Source of the DNA: Gaetbulibacter_B jejuensis
GTDB lineage: Bacteria; Bacteroidota; Bacteroidia; Flavobacteriales; Flavobacteriaceae
Length of the DNA: 64,000 nucleotides
Reading direction: 5' to 3'
Assembly (NCBI RefSeq): GCF_039524015.1
Contig: NZ_BAAAGF010000001.1
Location: forward strand, 310,001 to 374,000
This document shows, in pieces, positions 33,720-42,441 of the stretch; position 1 is the first letter of the stretch; each line of letters opens with the position of its first letter. The translations under genes and the position numbers were made by a program. A model generated the notes under the pieces. That model had not been told where the DNA came from. It made no database searches and saw only the letters and a list, made by a program, of their open reading frames with translations.

Positions 33720-34160
33720 ATGAAACCGTTTTTTAAAAGTATATTTGATTATCATCACTACTTTAACCAAAAGTTGATAGAACTGTTTTTGGAACATTCT
33801 GGTTCAATATCAAAAAGAACCATTCCGTTGTTTTCGCATTGCTTAAACGCACATCAAATATGGAATGCACGAATATTGAAAACAGACTCGTTTGGAGTAC
33901 ACCAATTACATGCACTTAAAAATTGTAAAGACATAGACAAAACCAACTATGTTGATACATTAAAAATTATTGATACTTTTGATTTTGAAGAAACAATAAA
34001 GTACACAAATTCAAAAGGCGATAATTTTGAAAACACAGTAAAAGATATTTTGTTTCATATTGCTAATCATTTTACGCACCATAAAGGGCAACTTATTTCC
34101 GATTTAAGACAACAAGAAATTGAGCCACCAGTAACTGATTACATTTTTTATAAACGATGA
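33720..34160 (+). CDS. DinB-superfamily four-helix protein
   Basis: 146 residues forming a four-helix bundle with the DinB metal-site histidines: His45 in LNAHQIWNAR, and His117 and His121 in IANHFTHHKGQL. Despite the name it is unrelated to DNA polymerase IV; family members are thiol- or mycothiol/bacillithiol-dependent transferases or of unknown function. It begins at the base after the queD-like stop and its TGA overlaps the ATG of lpxH (ATGA), so the three genes are translated as a unit. Substrate is unknown. Confidence 0.85.
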   Translation: MKPFFKSIFDYHHYFNQKLIELFLEHSGSISKRTIPLFSHCLNAHQIWNARILKTDSFGVHQLHALKNCKDIDKTNYVDTLKIIDTFDFEETIKYTNSKGDNFENTVKDILFHIANHFTHHKGQLISDLRQQEIEPPVTDYIFYKR

Positions 34161-34924
34161 ACATCCCAAAAGGAAAAAAAATATACTTCGCTTCTGATAA
34201 TCATTTAGGAGCACCAAATAAAAAGGCATCGCTCCCTCGTGAAAAAAAGTTTGTAGCTTGGTTAGACGAGATTAAAAAAGATGCTGCTGCAATTTTCTTA
34301 ATGGGAGATTTGTTCGATTTTTGGTTTGAATACAAAACCGTAGTGCCAAAAGGATTTACTCGTACACTTGGTAAATTGGCAGAAATCTCTGATTCTGGTA
34401 TTCCTATTTACTATTTTGTTGGCAATCACGATTTATGGATGAATGGCTATTTTGAAGAAGAACTTAACATTCCTGTATATCATAAGCCTAAAGAATTTAC
34501 ATTTAATAACACGAGCTTTTTCATTGGTCATGGTGACGGTTTAGGTCCTGGAGATAAGGGTTATAAACGTATGAAAAAGGTGTTTACCAATCGCTTTTGT
34601 AAATGGTTGTTTCGTTGGTTACATCCTGATTTAGGAGTGAAGTTAGCACAATACCTATCGGTTGAAAACAAATTGATTTCAGGTGAAGAAGATGCTAAAT
34701 TTTTAGGTGAAGACAACGAATGGTTAGTACAATACTGTAAACGCAAACAGTCTGAAAAACATCGCGATTTTTATATTTTTGGTCACAGACATTTACCACT
34801 TGAAATTGCGTTGGAAAACAATTCAAAATACATTAACCTTGGTGATTGGATCAACTACTATACCTATGGTGTTTTTGATGGCACAACAATGGAACTAAAA
34901 ACGTATTCACGTCAGTTTAAGTAA
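34157..34924 (+). CDS. lpxH: UDP-2,3-diacylglucosamine diphosphatase
   Basis: 255 residues, a metallophosphoesterase. It removes UMP from UDP-2,3-diacylglucosamine to make lipid X in lipid A synthesis, at the inner face of the inner membrane. The metal-site motifs are SDNHLG (Asp14, His16), GDLFDFWFE (Asp51), GNHD (Asn90, His91), GHGDGLGPGD (His125) and FGHRHLP (His210, His212). The phrase LHPDLGVKLAQYLS is also family-typical. It is the last gene of the queD-like/DinB-like/lpxH run; a repeat-bearing gap follows. Confidence 0.9.
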   Translation: MNIPKGKKIYFASDNHLGAPNKKASLPREKKFVAWLDEIKKDAAAIFLMGDLFDFWFEYKTVVPKGFTRTLGKLAEISDSGIPIYYFVGNHDLWMNGYFEEELNIPVYHKPKEFTFNNTSFFIGHGDGLGPGDKGYKRMKKVFTNRFCKWLFRWLHPDLGVKLAQYLSVENKLISGEEDAKFLGEDNEWLVQYCKRKQSEKHRDFYIFGHRHLPLEIALENNSKYINLGDWINYYTYGVFDGTTMELKTYSRQFK

Positions 34925-34939
34925 TTTTCATAAAGAAAA

Positions 34940-35016
34940 TTGTATCGAAAACAAGTGAAGTTTACAATCTAGTTTCTCGATACAGAATTCTTATCAGAAT
35001 TCCACTCGAAAAGACA
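34940..35016. repeat. Imperfect inverted repeats of a flavobacterial intergenic type
   Basis: The gap between lpxH and the convergent MFS gene holds TGTATCG and CGATACA about 25 bases apart, and CTAGT (34970 region) paired with ACTAG at the end, with TTCTCGATACAG and CACTCGAAAAGACA between them. Sequences of this kind recur between flavobacterial genes. It may act as a transcription barrier for both genes. Confidence 0.45.
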
Positions 35017-36309
35017 CTAGTCTTCTTTTTCGTGTTCTTCTAAATCTTTTGTCAAGTCCAATTTTCTAAATGAAGGCGAAACCAATCCTGTTGTAATTAC
35101 AGTAATCAATGTCATTGTTCCTCCAAAAACTACAGCAGTAACTGTTCCCATTAATTTTGCAGTCAAACCACTTTCAAAAGCTCCCAATTCGTTTGAAGAG
35201 CCAACAAACATTGAGTTTACCGAAGACACACGTCCTCGCATATGGTCTGGTGTTTTAAGTTGCAAAATGGTTTGCCTAATTACCATAGACACACCATCAA
35301 ACACTCCACTAAAAAACAAAGCTGCTACTGAAAGCCAAAATACGGTTGACAAGCCAAAAGCAATAATGCTCAACCCAAAACCAAACACAGCTACTAGCAG
35401 TTTAATACCAGCTTTCTTTACAATAGGAATATATGCTGTAACCAACATAGTTAAAAACGAACCAATGTTAGGTGCAGCTACCAAAATTCCAAAACCTTCA
35501 GGTCCTACTTTTAAAATATCAGTGGCAAAAACTGCTGCCAAGGCAATTGCACCACCAAACAGTACCGAAATCATATCTAGGGTTAAGGCTCCCAAAATAG
35601 CTTTTGTTTTAAACACAAATGAAACACCTTCTTTTAGACTTTTAACTACTGGTTCTCCAATGTTTGGGTTAAGAATGGGTTTGCGTTTAATTTGATATAA
35701 CATTATCAGTGAAAACATTACTAAACCAAACACAATACAAAGCGACCAATGCACACCCATTTGTTCATTCTCTCCAAGCCAACCAATTGAAAATCCTGCG
35801 AAAGTGACACCCAAAACTCTTGCCATTTGCCATGTAGAACTGTTCCAAGTAGCTGCATTAGGATATATTTTTTTAGGAACAATTAAAGCCACTAACGAAA
35901 AAATAGTTGGGCCAAAAAACGAACGTAGTAGTCCTCCAAAAAACACTAAAGCATAAATACAATAGAGTATTTGTTTTGTGGACCATGTTTCAAAAACACT
36001 TGGAGACGTAATCCAGAATAATCCAAAACTAATAATTGAAAACAGAGCAATACAAAGAGCTAAAAGATTCCGCTTTTCTTTTTGATCTACAATATGTCCT
36101 GCAAAAAGCGCCATTCCTAATGCAGGAATAATCTCCATAAGTCCAATTAAACCAATATATAATGGATCTTTGGTGAGTGCATAGACTTGCCATTCAATAA
36201 TTATAAATTGCATTGACCATGCAAAAACCAAAGCAAAACGAACTAGTATAAATAAATTGAACTCTTTATATCGAAGTGCTGCGTAAGGGTCTTTTTTTGC
36301 CATATTCAT
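35017..36309 (-). CDS. MFS transporter, EntS-like
   Basis: 430 residues with about twelve membrane helices. The loop between helices 2 and 3 reads AGHIVDQKEKRNLL, an MFS signature (G-x3-D-x-x-x-R). The overall pattern (ALRYKEFNLFILVRFALVFAW, FGGLLRSFFGPTIFSL, GVFDGVSMVIRQTIL) matches the enterobactin-exporter-like MFS_3 group. It has a long cytoplasmic acidic tail (LTKDLEEHEKED). It lies 104 bases downstream of the Cys-rich gene at 36414, which has a Fur-like palindrome in its promoter, so export of an iron-related compound is a possible role. Confidence 0.85.
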   Translation of the reverse strand: MNMAKKDPYAALRYKEFNLFILVRFALVFAWSMQFIIIEWQVYALTKDPLYIGLIGLMEIIPALGMALFAGHIVDQKEKRNLLALCIALFSIISFGLFWITSPSVFETWSTKQILYCIYALVFFGGLLRSFFGPTIFSLVALIVPKKIYPNAATWNSSTWQMARVLGVTFAGFSIGWLGENEQMGVHWSLCIVFGLVMFSLIMLYQIKRKPILNPNIGEPVVKSLKEGVSFVFKTKAILGALTLDMISVLFGGAIALAAVFATDILKVGPEGFGILVAAPNIGSFLTMLVTAYIPIVKKAGIKLLVAVFGFGLSIIAFGLSTVFWLSVAALFFSGVFDGVSMVIRQTILQLKTPDHMRGRVSSVNSMFVGSSNELGAFESGLTAKLMGTVTAVVFGGTMTLITVITTGLVSPSFRKLDLTKDLEEHEKED

Positions 36310-36413
36310 TTCCTATGGAAACAGGAATTTAAAGAGGTTTTTCAAGATGATAACCTCTCAAAAACTGTTGGTTTAGATTTTGACACAAAAGTAAAACATC
36401 CAAGTTTCTTATT

Positions 36414-36773
36414 TTAATTTTTGCAAAGTGTCTCTAAATAATACTCTAAATCTAACTGAAATAATGTGCCTTTTATTAAATCTTCAACTTGAGATAATTC
36501 CTTTTCATTAACTGCAATATCTATTTTATTACTTGGTGTTTTAAGCAGAATATTTTTACTATCAATGTTTGATTGACAACAACTACAAGGTTGCGTGTTT
36601 TTTGCGGCACAAACACAATTATAAAACTGTTTTATCTCGTTATGTGTAAGATAAAAACCCATATCTCTAAATATAAGTTGCACTTTTCCTTTTACCTTTT
36701 CGGTTTGAGGGTTAATCCATTTAAAAGAAATTCCGAAATTATTATGGTATATTTTGTAGATATCTTGTTCCAT
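36414..36773 (-). CDS. Small Cys-rich protein of unknown function, probably metal-regulated
   Basis: 119 residues, no signal peptide. The middle holds a tight cysteine cluster, CVCAAKNTQPCSCC (53-66), able to bind a metal or an iron-sulfur cluster. The N-terminal part (IYHNNFGISFKWINP, VQLIFRDMGFYLTHNEI) and C-terminal helix (VEDLIKGTLFQLDLEYYLETL) appear conserved in flavobacteria in my memory, but no function is known to me. Its promoter (TATCTTTG) is overlapped upstream by a Fur-like palindrome, suggesting repression by iron. It lies upstream of the MFS exporter in the same direction. Confidence 0.7.
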   Translation of the reverse strand: MEQDIYKIYHNNFGISFKWINPQTEKVKGKVQLIFRDMGFYLTHNEIKQFYNCVCAAKNTQPCSCCQSNIDSKNILLKTPSNKIDIAVNEKELSQVEDLIKGTLFQLDLEYYLETLCKN

Positions 36774-36792
36774 GAGAAGTGGTTTTGTACTA

Positions 36793-36800
36793 CAAAGATA
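36793..36800 (-). promoter_or_regulatory. -7 box for the Cys-rich gene
   Basis: TATCTTTG on the minus strand, a perfect TAnnTTTG match, 20 bases before the ATG at 36773. Confidence 0.65.
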
Positions 36801-36805
36801 AAATT

Positions 36806-36824
36806 ATTTAGAATAAATCTAAAT
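36806..36824. promoter_or_regulatory. Fur-like 7-5-7 palindromic operator
   Basis: ATTTAGA and TCTAAAT are perfect inverted repeats around ATAAA. The site lies just upstream of the -7 box, where a bound repressor would block RNA polymerase. The sequence resembles Fur-type sites of the TTAGAATnATTCTAA kind seen in flavobacterial iron genes; no Fur gene lies in the window. Confidence 0.55.
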
Positions 36825-36831
36825 AAAGAAT

Positions 36832-37953
36832 TTATTTTTTGATAAGTTTAAACTCTACTCGTCGGTTTATTGCTCTATTTGCTTCTGTATCATTACTTAC
36901 TTTTGGTTTAGAGCTTCCAAACCCAAACCATTTTACTTTATGACTTTCTAACCCTTTTTCAACTAAAAAATTGGAAACAGCTTCTGCTCGTAACTTTGAT
37001 AATTCTTCATTTCTTGTTTCTGTACCAACAGCATCTGTATGTCCATAAACTTCTATATGGAGTTCAGAATGTTCTTTTAAATAGTCATACAAAGTATTAA
37101 GTTCTACTTTAGAAGTTTCTAAAAGAGTGGCTTTATCAAAATCAAACAACACATTTTTAAAGACATAGGTTGTGTTGTTTTTAAATGACTCTTTAGTAGT
37201 GTTGTTAGTGTGTGAAGTCGTTTTTTCTTCAGTTGATTTCTCAGTTGCTTCAACTGAAACCTCATCAATATAGTAGTAAGAAAACTTATTGTCTTTTCGG
37301 CTAACCGTTAATATTTCCTTTAGTTCTGTTTTACCATCTTTATTAAAATTTCCTATGGATAAAAAGTTTTCAAATCCTGAAGCAACAAATTCAAAAGACA
37401 GTTCTTCCCATGTACTTCTTTCCTCTAAAAAGCCTTCATTTTTCAAAGAGTGTAACATGAACCTTTGGGTAGTTGCTCTTTTAGGAACTATTACTTTTTC
37501 ACAACTATTTTTATCAAAACAGCTTTTTATTTTTTCTTCAGTAAATAACACTTGAAGTTCCTTAATGGCATGCGTAGCCATATCAGCAAGACTTACATAG
37601 AATTTTACTTTGTACGTTTTTCCTGCAATTAAAGGCTCTTTTAATTCTCCTTGAATATACTCTCTGTAATTACTGTAAGGAGAAAATGTATAAATGCCAC
37701 AGTATGTATTTCCTTCTTTAGGACTTTGCTGACCGTTGTAGTTTTTCGTTCCCAAGTTAGAACTACAGGTTAGAAAAGAATCTGTACTTCCATTGTTGGG
37801 CTTCGACCAATTTAAAGTTTGACTATCAAAGTCTCCCAAAAACACAAAGCACTTGTCTCTCTTTCTATGTTCAAAACTTGGATTTTTAACCAGGTTTTGT
37901 GAAAAAAGAATTGTTTGAAACAAAAGGGAAAAAGTGAGTAGTTTATACTTCAT
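36832..37953 (-). CDS. OmpA-family outer-membrane protein with an N-terminal beta-sandwich
   Basis: 373 residues. Signal peptide up to about residue 19 (LLFQTILFSQ). Residues 20-235 look like a carbohydrate-binding-type jellyroll: NLVKNPSFEH, GQQSPKEGNTYCGIYTF, YREYIQGELKEPLIAGKTYK, given here as YREYIQGELKEPLIAGK, and YYYIDEVSVE. A Thr/Lys/Glu linker follows, and the C-terminal OmpA domain (about 262-373) has VLFDFDKATL, IEVYGHTDAVGTETRNEELS and INRRVEFKLIKK. It would anchor a surface or periplasmic binding domain to peptidoglycan. It is a single-gene unit. Confidence 0.88.
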   Translation of the reverse strand: MKYKLLTFSLLFQTILFSQNLVKNPSFEHRKRDKCFVFLGDFDSQTLNWSKPNNGSTDSFLTCSSNLGTKNYNGQQSPKEGNTYCGIYTFSPYSNYREYIQGELKEPLIAGKTYKVKFYVSLADMATHAIKELQVLFTEEKIKSCFDKNSCEKVIVPKRATTQRFMLHSLKNEGFLEERSTWEELSFEFVASGFENFLSIGNFNKDGKTELKEILTVSRKDNKFSYYYIDEVSVEATEKSTEEKTTSHTNNTTKESFKNNTTYVFKNVLFDFDKATLLETSKVELNTLYDYLKEHSELHIEVYGHTDAVGTETRNEELSKLRAEAVSNFLVEKGLESHKVKWFGFGSSKPKVSNDTEANRAINRRVEFKLIKK

Positions 37954-38031
37954 TTTAGAAAAACGGAAACTGAAAGAAATTATTTTAGTTTAACCTTGTC
38001 TTCCCATACTACGACACGAAATTCATTGTAT

Positions 38032-38058
38032 AGATTCTGAATCAAGTTGAGAATGACA
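38032..38058. repeat. Short dispersed intergenic repeat
   Basis: AGATTCTGAATCAAGTTGAG followed by AATGACA, a sequence type often scattered between flavobacterial genes. It lies between the recJ stop (minus) and the OmpA-family gene. Confidence 0.4.
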
Positions 38059-38063
38059 AAGCT

Positions 38064-39752
38064 TTATTTTATGTCTCTCAACTTTAACTGTAAACTCACA
38101 TGTCCTTGCCAATGGTTTTCGTCTATGGAATACACTGCCTTAAACCGTTTTTTATTCGTAATTAAATCGTATTTGTCTCCTAAACCAAAACCTATACCTA
38201 CAAGTTTTTCTTGTCCTGTTTGAGTTACTGTAATACGTAAGTGTTTATCTTCTTCACCCACACATTTTCCATAGCCAGTATCTTTAAGGTTCTCACTCAT
38301 AAAAATAGGTGTCATATTACTAGGTCCAAAAGGTGCAAACTGACGAATAATACGCCACAATTTATCATTAACCTGAGGTAAGCTAATTTGCATATCTACT
38401 TTTATTTCAGGAACCAACAAGGTTTTATCTATTGTCTTAGAAACTTCGTCTTCAAAGGCTTGTTTAAAGGCTTCATAGTTTTCTTCTTTTAAGGTAAGTC
38501 CTGCTGCATATTTATGTCCTCCAAACTGCTCGATATGTGCGCTACAAGCCTCTAGTGCATTATACACATCAAATCCAGAAACCGAACGTGCTGAAGCTGC
38601 AAGCTTATCTCCACTTTTAGTAAACACTAGTGTTGGTCTGTAATAGGTTTCGGTTAAACGAGACGCAACAATACCTATTACACCTTTGTGCCACTCTTTA
38701 TGATATACAACTGTTGTGAAACGCTCCTCTTCATTATGCGCTTTTATTTGTTGAAGTGCTTCTTCTGTTATTTGTTGATCTGCTTCTCTCCTATCAGTAT
38801 TAAACGCTTCAATTTCTTCAGCGTATTGTTTGGCTTGGTTAAAATTGGTTTCTGTTAAAAGCGCTACAGCATAATCACCATGTTGCATTCGTCCTGCAGC
38901 ATTAATACGAGGAGCCACAATAAATACAACATCAGTAATAGTAAGTTCTTCTTTTTTTACTTGATCAATAATAGCTTGTATTCCTGGTCTAGGATTTTCA
39001 TTAATCACTTGCAATCCATAATACGCCAAAGTCCTATTTTCTCCTGTAATAGGAACAATGTCTGCGCCAATTGCTGTTGCGACCAAGTCGAGATATTCAG
39101 TTAAACCCTCTGCAGATTTTCCTTCTTTTGAAGCCAATGCTTGTATGAGTTTAAAGCCTACACCACAACCACAAAGCTCCTTGTAAGGATACTCACAGTC
39201 GTCTCGTTTTGGGTCTAAAACAGCAATAGCATTTGGTAGCTCATCACCTGGTCTGTGATGGTCACAGATAATAAAATCAATTCCTTTTTCTTTAGCGTAA
39301 GCTACTTTATCAATAGCTTTTACACCACAATCTAAAGCGATAATAAGTGAAAACTCATTGTCATGCGCAAAATCGATACCTTTAAAAGACACTCCATAAC
39401 CTTCGTCGTAACGGTCTGGAATGTATGTAGCCACCTGATTGGTTTTTGTTTTAAGATATGAACTCATTAAAGCCACCGAAGACGTTCCATCTACATCATA
39501 ATCGCCATACACCAAAATGTTTTCGTTATTAGTCAATGCTTGCTCAATACGATTAACCGCTTTATCCATATCTTTCATTAAAAATGGATTGTGCAAATCT
39601 TTTAAGCTTGGGCGAAAAAAGGTTTTAGCTGCTTCATAAGTCTCAATGCCTCGTTGCAATAATAGTGTAGCAACAATCCCATCAACCTGAAGTGCTTCTT
39701 GTAGTTGTTTTAATTTTTCAGTATCTGGTTTTGGCTTTAAAGTCCAGCGCAT
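38064..39752 (-). CDS. recJ: Single-stranded-DNA-specific exonuclease RecJ
   Basis: 562 residues. It degrades single-stranded DNA 5' to 3' in recombination and mismatch repair. DHH-family motifs are present: DYDVDGTSS (84-92), IALDCGVKA, CDHHRPGD with DHH at 164-166, and VLDPKRDDCEYP. The DHHA1 part shows INAAGRMQHGDYAVALL and SARSVSGFDVYNALEAC, HIEQFGGHKYAAGLTL. Its start lies 2 bases after the OsmC-family stop, so the two are one operon. Confidence 0.95.
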   Translation of the reverse strand: MRWTLKPKPDTEKLKQLQEALQVDGIVATLLLQRGIETYEAAKTFFRPSLKDLHNPFLMKDMDKAVNRIEQALTNNENILVYGDYDVDGTSSVALMSSYLKTKTNQVATYIPDRYDEGYGVSFKGIDFAHDNEFSLIIALDCGVKAIDKVAYAKEKGIDFIICDHHRPGDELPNAIAVLDPKRDDCEYPYKELCGCGVGFKLIQALASKEGKSAEGLTEYLDLVATAIGADIVPITGENRTLAYYGLQVINENPRPGIQAIIDQVKKEELTITDVVFIVAPRINAAGRMQHGDYAVALLTETNFNQAKQYAEEIEAFNTDRREADQQITEEALQQIKAHNEEERFTTVVYHKEWHKGVIGIVASRLTETYYRPTLVFTKSGDKLAASARSVSGFDVYNALEACSAHIEQFGGHKYAAGLTLKEENYEAFKQAFEDEVSKTIDKTLLVPEIKVDMQISLPQVNDKLWRIIRQFAPFGPSNMTPIFMSENLKDTGYGKCVGEEDKHLRITVTQTGQEKLVGIGFGLGDKYDLITNKKRFKAVYSIDENHWQGHVSLQLKLRDIK

Positions 39753-39754
39753 AT

Positions 39755-40177
39755 TTATGAATTGTGATAATGAATTGCCGTTTTCACATTAGCAAATTTG
39801 CGAAACATTTCCATCACACCACAGTATTTTTCAACCGATAGATCTACCGCTTTCTTTATTTTGTCTTCGTTTAAATCATCACCATAAAAATGATATTCAA
39901 CTGAAACAGTATGGTAATATTTTGGGTGTTCTTCGGTCAATTCTCCGTAAGTGTCAATTCTGAAATCAGAGATTTTCACTTTCATTTTATCTAAAATAGA
40001 TACCACGTCTAAACCTGAACATCCTGCTAGTGACGATAACATCATTGCCTTTGGTCGTAATCCTGAATTATGCCCTCCATGTTCTTCCGAAGTATCCATA
40101 AATAGGGTTTTTCCGCTTGGGTTATCAGATTCAAACTGCGAATTTCCTTTCCAATGTGTAGAGACTTTATTTGTCAT
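39755..40177 (-). CDS. OsmC-family peroxide-reducing protein
   Basis: 140 residues with the two redox cysteines of the OsmC/Ohr fold: Cys53 in SSLAGCSGLDVVSIL and Cys119 in VEKYCGVMEMF. The preceding RPKAMMLSSLAGC is family-typical, as is the helix DVVSILDKMKVKIS. It reduces organic hydroperoxides or related thiol-reactive compounds. It is first of a two-gene operon with recJ and diverges from an AhpD-like gene, so a joint promoter region (40178-40310) may coordinate the response. Confidence 0.9.
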   Translation of the reverse strand: MTNKVSTHWKGNSQFESDNPSGKTLFMDTSEEHGGHNSGLRPKAMMLSSLAGCSGLDVVSILDKMKVKISDFRIDTYGELTEEHPKYYHTVSVEYHFYGDDLNEDKIKKAVDLSVEKYCGVMEMFRKFANVKTAIHYHNS

Positions 40178-40310
40178 GTTTGAAGATTTTTTTGTTTATT
40201 GTAATGAATAAATTTTTAATTACTTAAGACGTAAAAGACCTCTTAAAATTTCATTAAATTACAAAAAAGAGGTGTCTTATTACTTCAAAAATACCACTAA
40301 AAAATAGATT

Positions 40311-40901
40311 ATGCCATTAGTCACTCCGTTATCTCCAGACCACGATGCTGAAACTCAAAAACTAGCCGATTTTTACAATGAAACCTTAGGGTTTTGTCCA
40401 AATTCGGTATTAACTATGCAACGTCGTCCTGACATTTCAAAAGCATTTATCAACCTCAACAAAGCAGTTATGGCTAATGAAGGTAGAGTTACTTCGGCCT
40501 TAAAACGTATGATTGCTTGGGTGAGTAGTAACGCTACAGGTTGTCGTTATTGTCAAGCGCATGCTATAAGAGCAGCGGAACGCTATGGAGCAGAACAGGA
40601 GCAACTAGATAATATTTGGGAGTACAGAACGCATCCTGCGTTTTCTGAAGCTGAACGTGCAGCTCTTGATTTTAGTTTGGCTGCTAGTCAAGTACCAAAT
40701 GCTGTTGACGACTCCATAAAAACACGATTGTATGAGCATTGGAACGAAGGTGAAATTGTGGAGATGTTAGGTGTCATTTCGTTGTTTGGTTACCTAAACC
40801 GTTGGAATGATAGCATGGGAACAAGTATTGAAAATGGAGCTGTTGAAAGTGGTGAACAGTATTTAGGAAAACACGGTTGGAATAAGGGAAAACATATATA
40901 A
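40311..40901 (+). CDS. AhpD-like carboxymuconolactone decarboxylase-family peroxidase
   Basis: 196 residues, all-helical. The redox motif CxxCxxH is visible as GCRYCQAHAIRAAERYG (Cys78, Cys81, His84), as in alkylhydroperoxidase D. The N-terminal region (LADFYNETLGFCPNSVLTMQRRPDI) and C-terminal helix (EIVEMLGVISLFGYLNRWNDSM) fit the uncharacterised peroxidase-related subgroup; the first can be recognised from LGFCPNSVLTMQRRP. It likely detoxifies peroxides. It diverges from the OsmC gene and is followed nine bases later by the zinc-ribbon gene. Confidence 0.88.
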   Translation: MPLVTPLSPDHDAETQKLADFYNETLGFCPNSVLTMQRRPDISKAFINLNKAVMANEGRVTSALKRMIAWVSSNATGCRYCQAHAIRAAERYGAEQEQLDNIWEYRTHPAFSEAERAALDFSLAASQVPNAVDDSIKTRLYEHWNEGEIVEMLGVISLFGYLNRWNDSMGTSIENGAVESGEQYLGKHGWNKGKHI

Positions 40902-40910
40902 AAATTGACA

Positions 40911-41423
40911 ATGACAGATTTAAACTGCCCAAACTGCAAAGAGACTGTTTCACAAATAGAATTTGAGTGCTCTAACTGTGGATATCCTTTATCAGGAACT
41001 GAAAAAGAAAAAGCCATCTTCATTGGAAAACAAATCACCAATAAAACGAAAATTGGAGACGCTAAAGATTCTCAAAACAGAGTTCAAAAAATACTATACA
41101 TTATTGCTGCATTCCAATTTTTAAATGCGTTTTTAGTTTATAGAAAACTTTACAGTATTGAAGATGTTATTTTCTATTGTGTTTTAGGTATTATTTTGAT
41201 AATCTTTGGTTATTTATGCCCTAAAAAACCCATACTGTTTATTTCACTGTCTCTTGCATTAATCTTAGGTTATTATCTCTTATTGTATCTAAACGACCCA
41301 ATGTATTTGTATAGCGGAATTCTTTGGAAAATAGTCATTGTTGCCTCGTTATTATATGGTTTAGCACTCTCATTTGATGAGCAAAAGCTGAAGAAAAAGT
41401 ATAATTATCTAAAAGATAAATAA
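40911..41423 (+). CDS. Zinc-ribbon membrane protein of unknown function
   Basis: 170 residues from the ATG at 40911 (TTG two codons earlier is in frame). The N terminus is a zinc ribbon: CPNC at residues 6-9 and CSNCG about 14 residues later, in the cytoplasm. Four hydrophobic helices follow (about 62-148: ILYIIAAFQFLNAFLVY, VIFYCVLGIILIIFGYLC, ILFISLSLALILGYYLLLYL, ILWKIVIVASLLYGLAL) and a basic tail. This resembles the broad set of zinc-ribbon membrane proteins of unknown role. It is co-directional with the AhpD-like gene and the MORN lipoprotein gene. Confidence 0.75.
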   Translation: MTDLNCPNCKETVSQIEFECSNCGYPLSGTEKEKAIFIGKQITNKTKIGDAKDSQNRVQKILYIIAAFQFLNAFLVYRKLYSIEDVIFYCVLGIILIIFGYLCPKKPILFISLSLALILGYYLLLYLNDPMYLYSGILWKIVIVASLLYGLALSFDEQKLKKKYNYLKDK

Positions 41424-41434
41424 GCCACACAAAA

Positions 41435-42202
41435 ATGAAAAAAACACTATGCCTTCTTCTTTTATTGCTATTGGTTATTGGTTGTAAAAACCAAACTGAA
41501 AAAACAGATAAGTCTTTTACTTTTATTGAGCAAGGACAGTATGTGGTCGATTCTTATAATGGTCATTCTATTTACAGAGATAAAAAGAATAAAAAAATAA
41601 TGGATGGTTACTATGTTGTGGGAAACGAACTTACCAAATGGGAAGAGTTTAGTGTAAAAGAAGGCTTGCTAGATGGTGATTATTTACTTTTTCATAATAA
41701 TGGTGAAATCTTCTCTCATGCCATTTATTCTAAAGGTAAAAAGCATGGAGCTGAAAAAACGTATTACCCTTCTGGGACGTTGAAAAAAACCGTTATGTAT
41801 GCCAATGATGTGATAACTGGAACTGTTGAAACGTATTTTGAAAGCGGTCAAGTTGCCACTAAAGCAACTTATAAAGACGGAAAATCTGTAGAGTCTTCAG
41901 CTTATGATATTTTAGGAAATATTGTATCGCAAACCTTTATAAAAGACGGTAGAACTATTACCCAAACCATAAGAGGTGGTAAAGTATATAGTGAGCAGAT
42001 TAACTCCAATTACGACAGCTTTGAAGCCACCAAATTTTATAATGAAGACGGAAGTCTTGCTAAGTTTTTACGATTTTTTGAAGATGGTGATACAGCTTAC
42101 CTTATTGAACTTGATGAAGATGGCAACGAGATAAAACGTTTAAACGCAAAAGAAAACCCACAAGAACTATTAGAATACCAAAAGTATTTTATTGGGTTAT
42201 AA
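41435..42202 (+). CDS. Lipoprotein with MORN-type repeats
   Basis: 255 residues. The signal peptide ends in VIGC (Cys17), giving a lipoprotein. The rest is made of MORN-variant repeats with G-x-Y-x-x-G patterns: LDGDYLLFHNNGEIFSHAIY, HGAEKTYYPSGTLKKTVMY, ITGTVETYFESGQVATKATY. These YwqK-like repeats form beta solenoids found in surface and antitoxin-like proteins. No partner toxin is adjacent, so I call only a surface lipoprotein. It follows the zinc-ribbon gene by 11 bases. A 239-base gap with no clear gene follows. Confidence 0.8.
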   Translation: MKKTLCLLLLLLLVIGCKNQTEKTDKSFTFIEQGQYVVDSYNGHSIYRDKKNKKIMDGYYVVGNELTKWEEFSVKEGLLDGDYLLFHNNGEIFSHAIYSKGKKHGAEKTYYPSGTLKKTVMYANDVITGTVETYFESGQVATKATYKDGKSVESSAYDILGNIVSQTFIKDGRTITQTIRGGKVYSEQINSNYDSFEATKFYNEDGSLAKFLRFFEDGDTAYLIELDEDGNEIKRLNAKENPQELLEYQKYFIGL

Positions 42203-42441
42203 AACAACTGATTCTTCACTTAATTTCTTTTTAAAATCAAATACAACTTTGTTTGCTGCTGTATTGATTTCCTAGATATATATTAGTCTTTACAAGGCTA
42301 CTTGTAATCTTAGATATTAATGTGTCTGATTTGAATTTCAAACAGAAAATATGCTTTTTCGTTATATAAATATGACAGCTTAAACCTTGTCACAGTTGTA
42401 TTTATCAGCTTAGTTTAATTTAGTTTTTAAAGAATAAAATT

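Noticed and set aside
35267..35695. 142-residue plus-strand frame opposite the MFS gene
   Set aside because: Thr/Pro/Lys-rich antisense of hydrophobic helices, a common shadow pattern.
36333..36358. Hairpin AGAGGTT/AACCTCT between the Cys-rich gene and the MFS gene
   Set aside because: A 7-bp stem with a 12-nt loop and no T run on the minus strand, so not called a terminator; it could still weaken read-through.
42200..42268. Possible minus-strand gene remnant encoding about 20 residues before a stop
   Set aside because: The frame is broken by a stop directly upstream and I could not recognise the peptide; too short to call a pseudogene.
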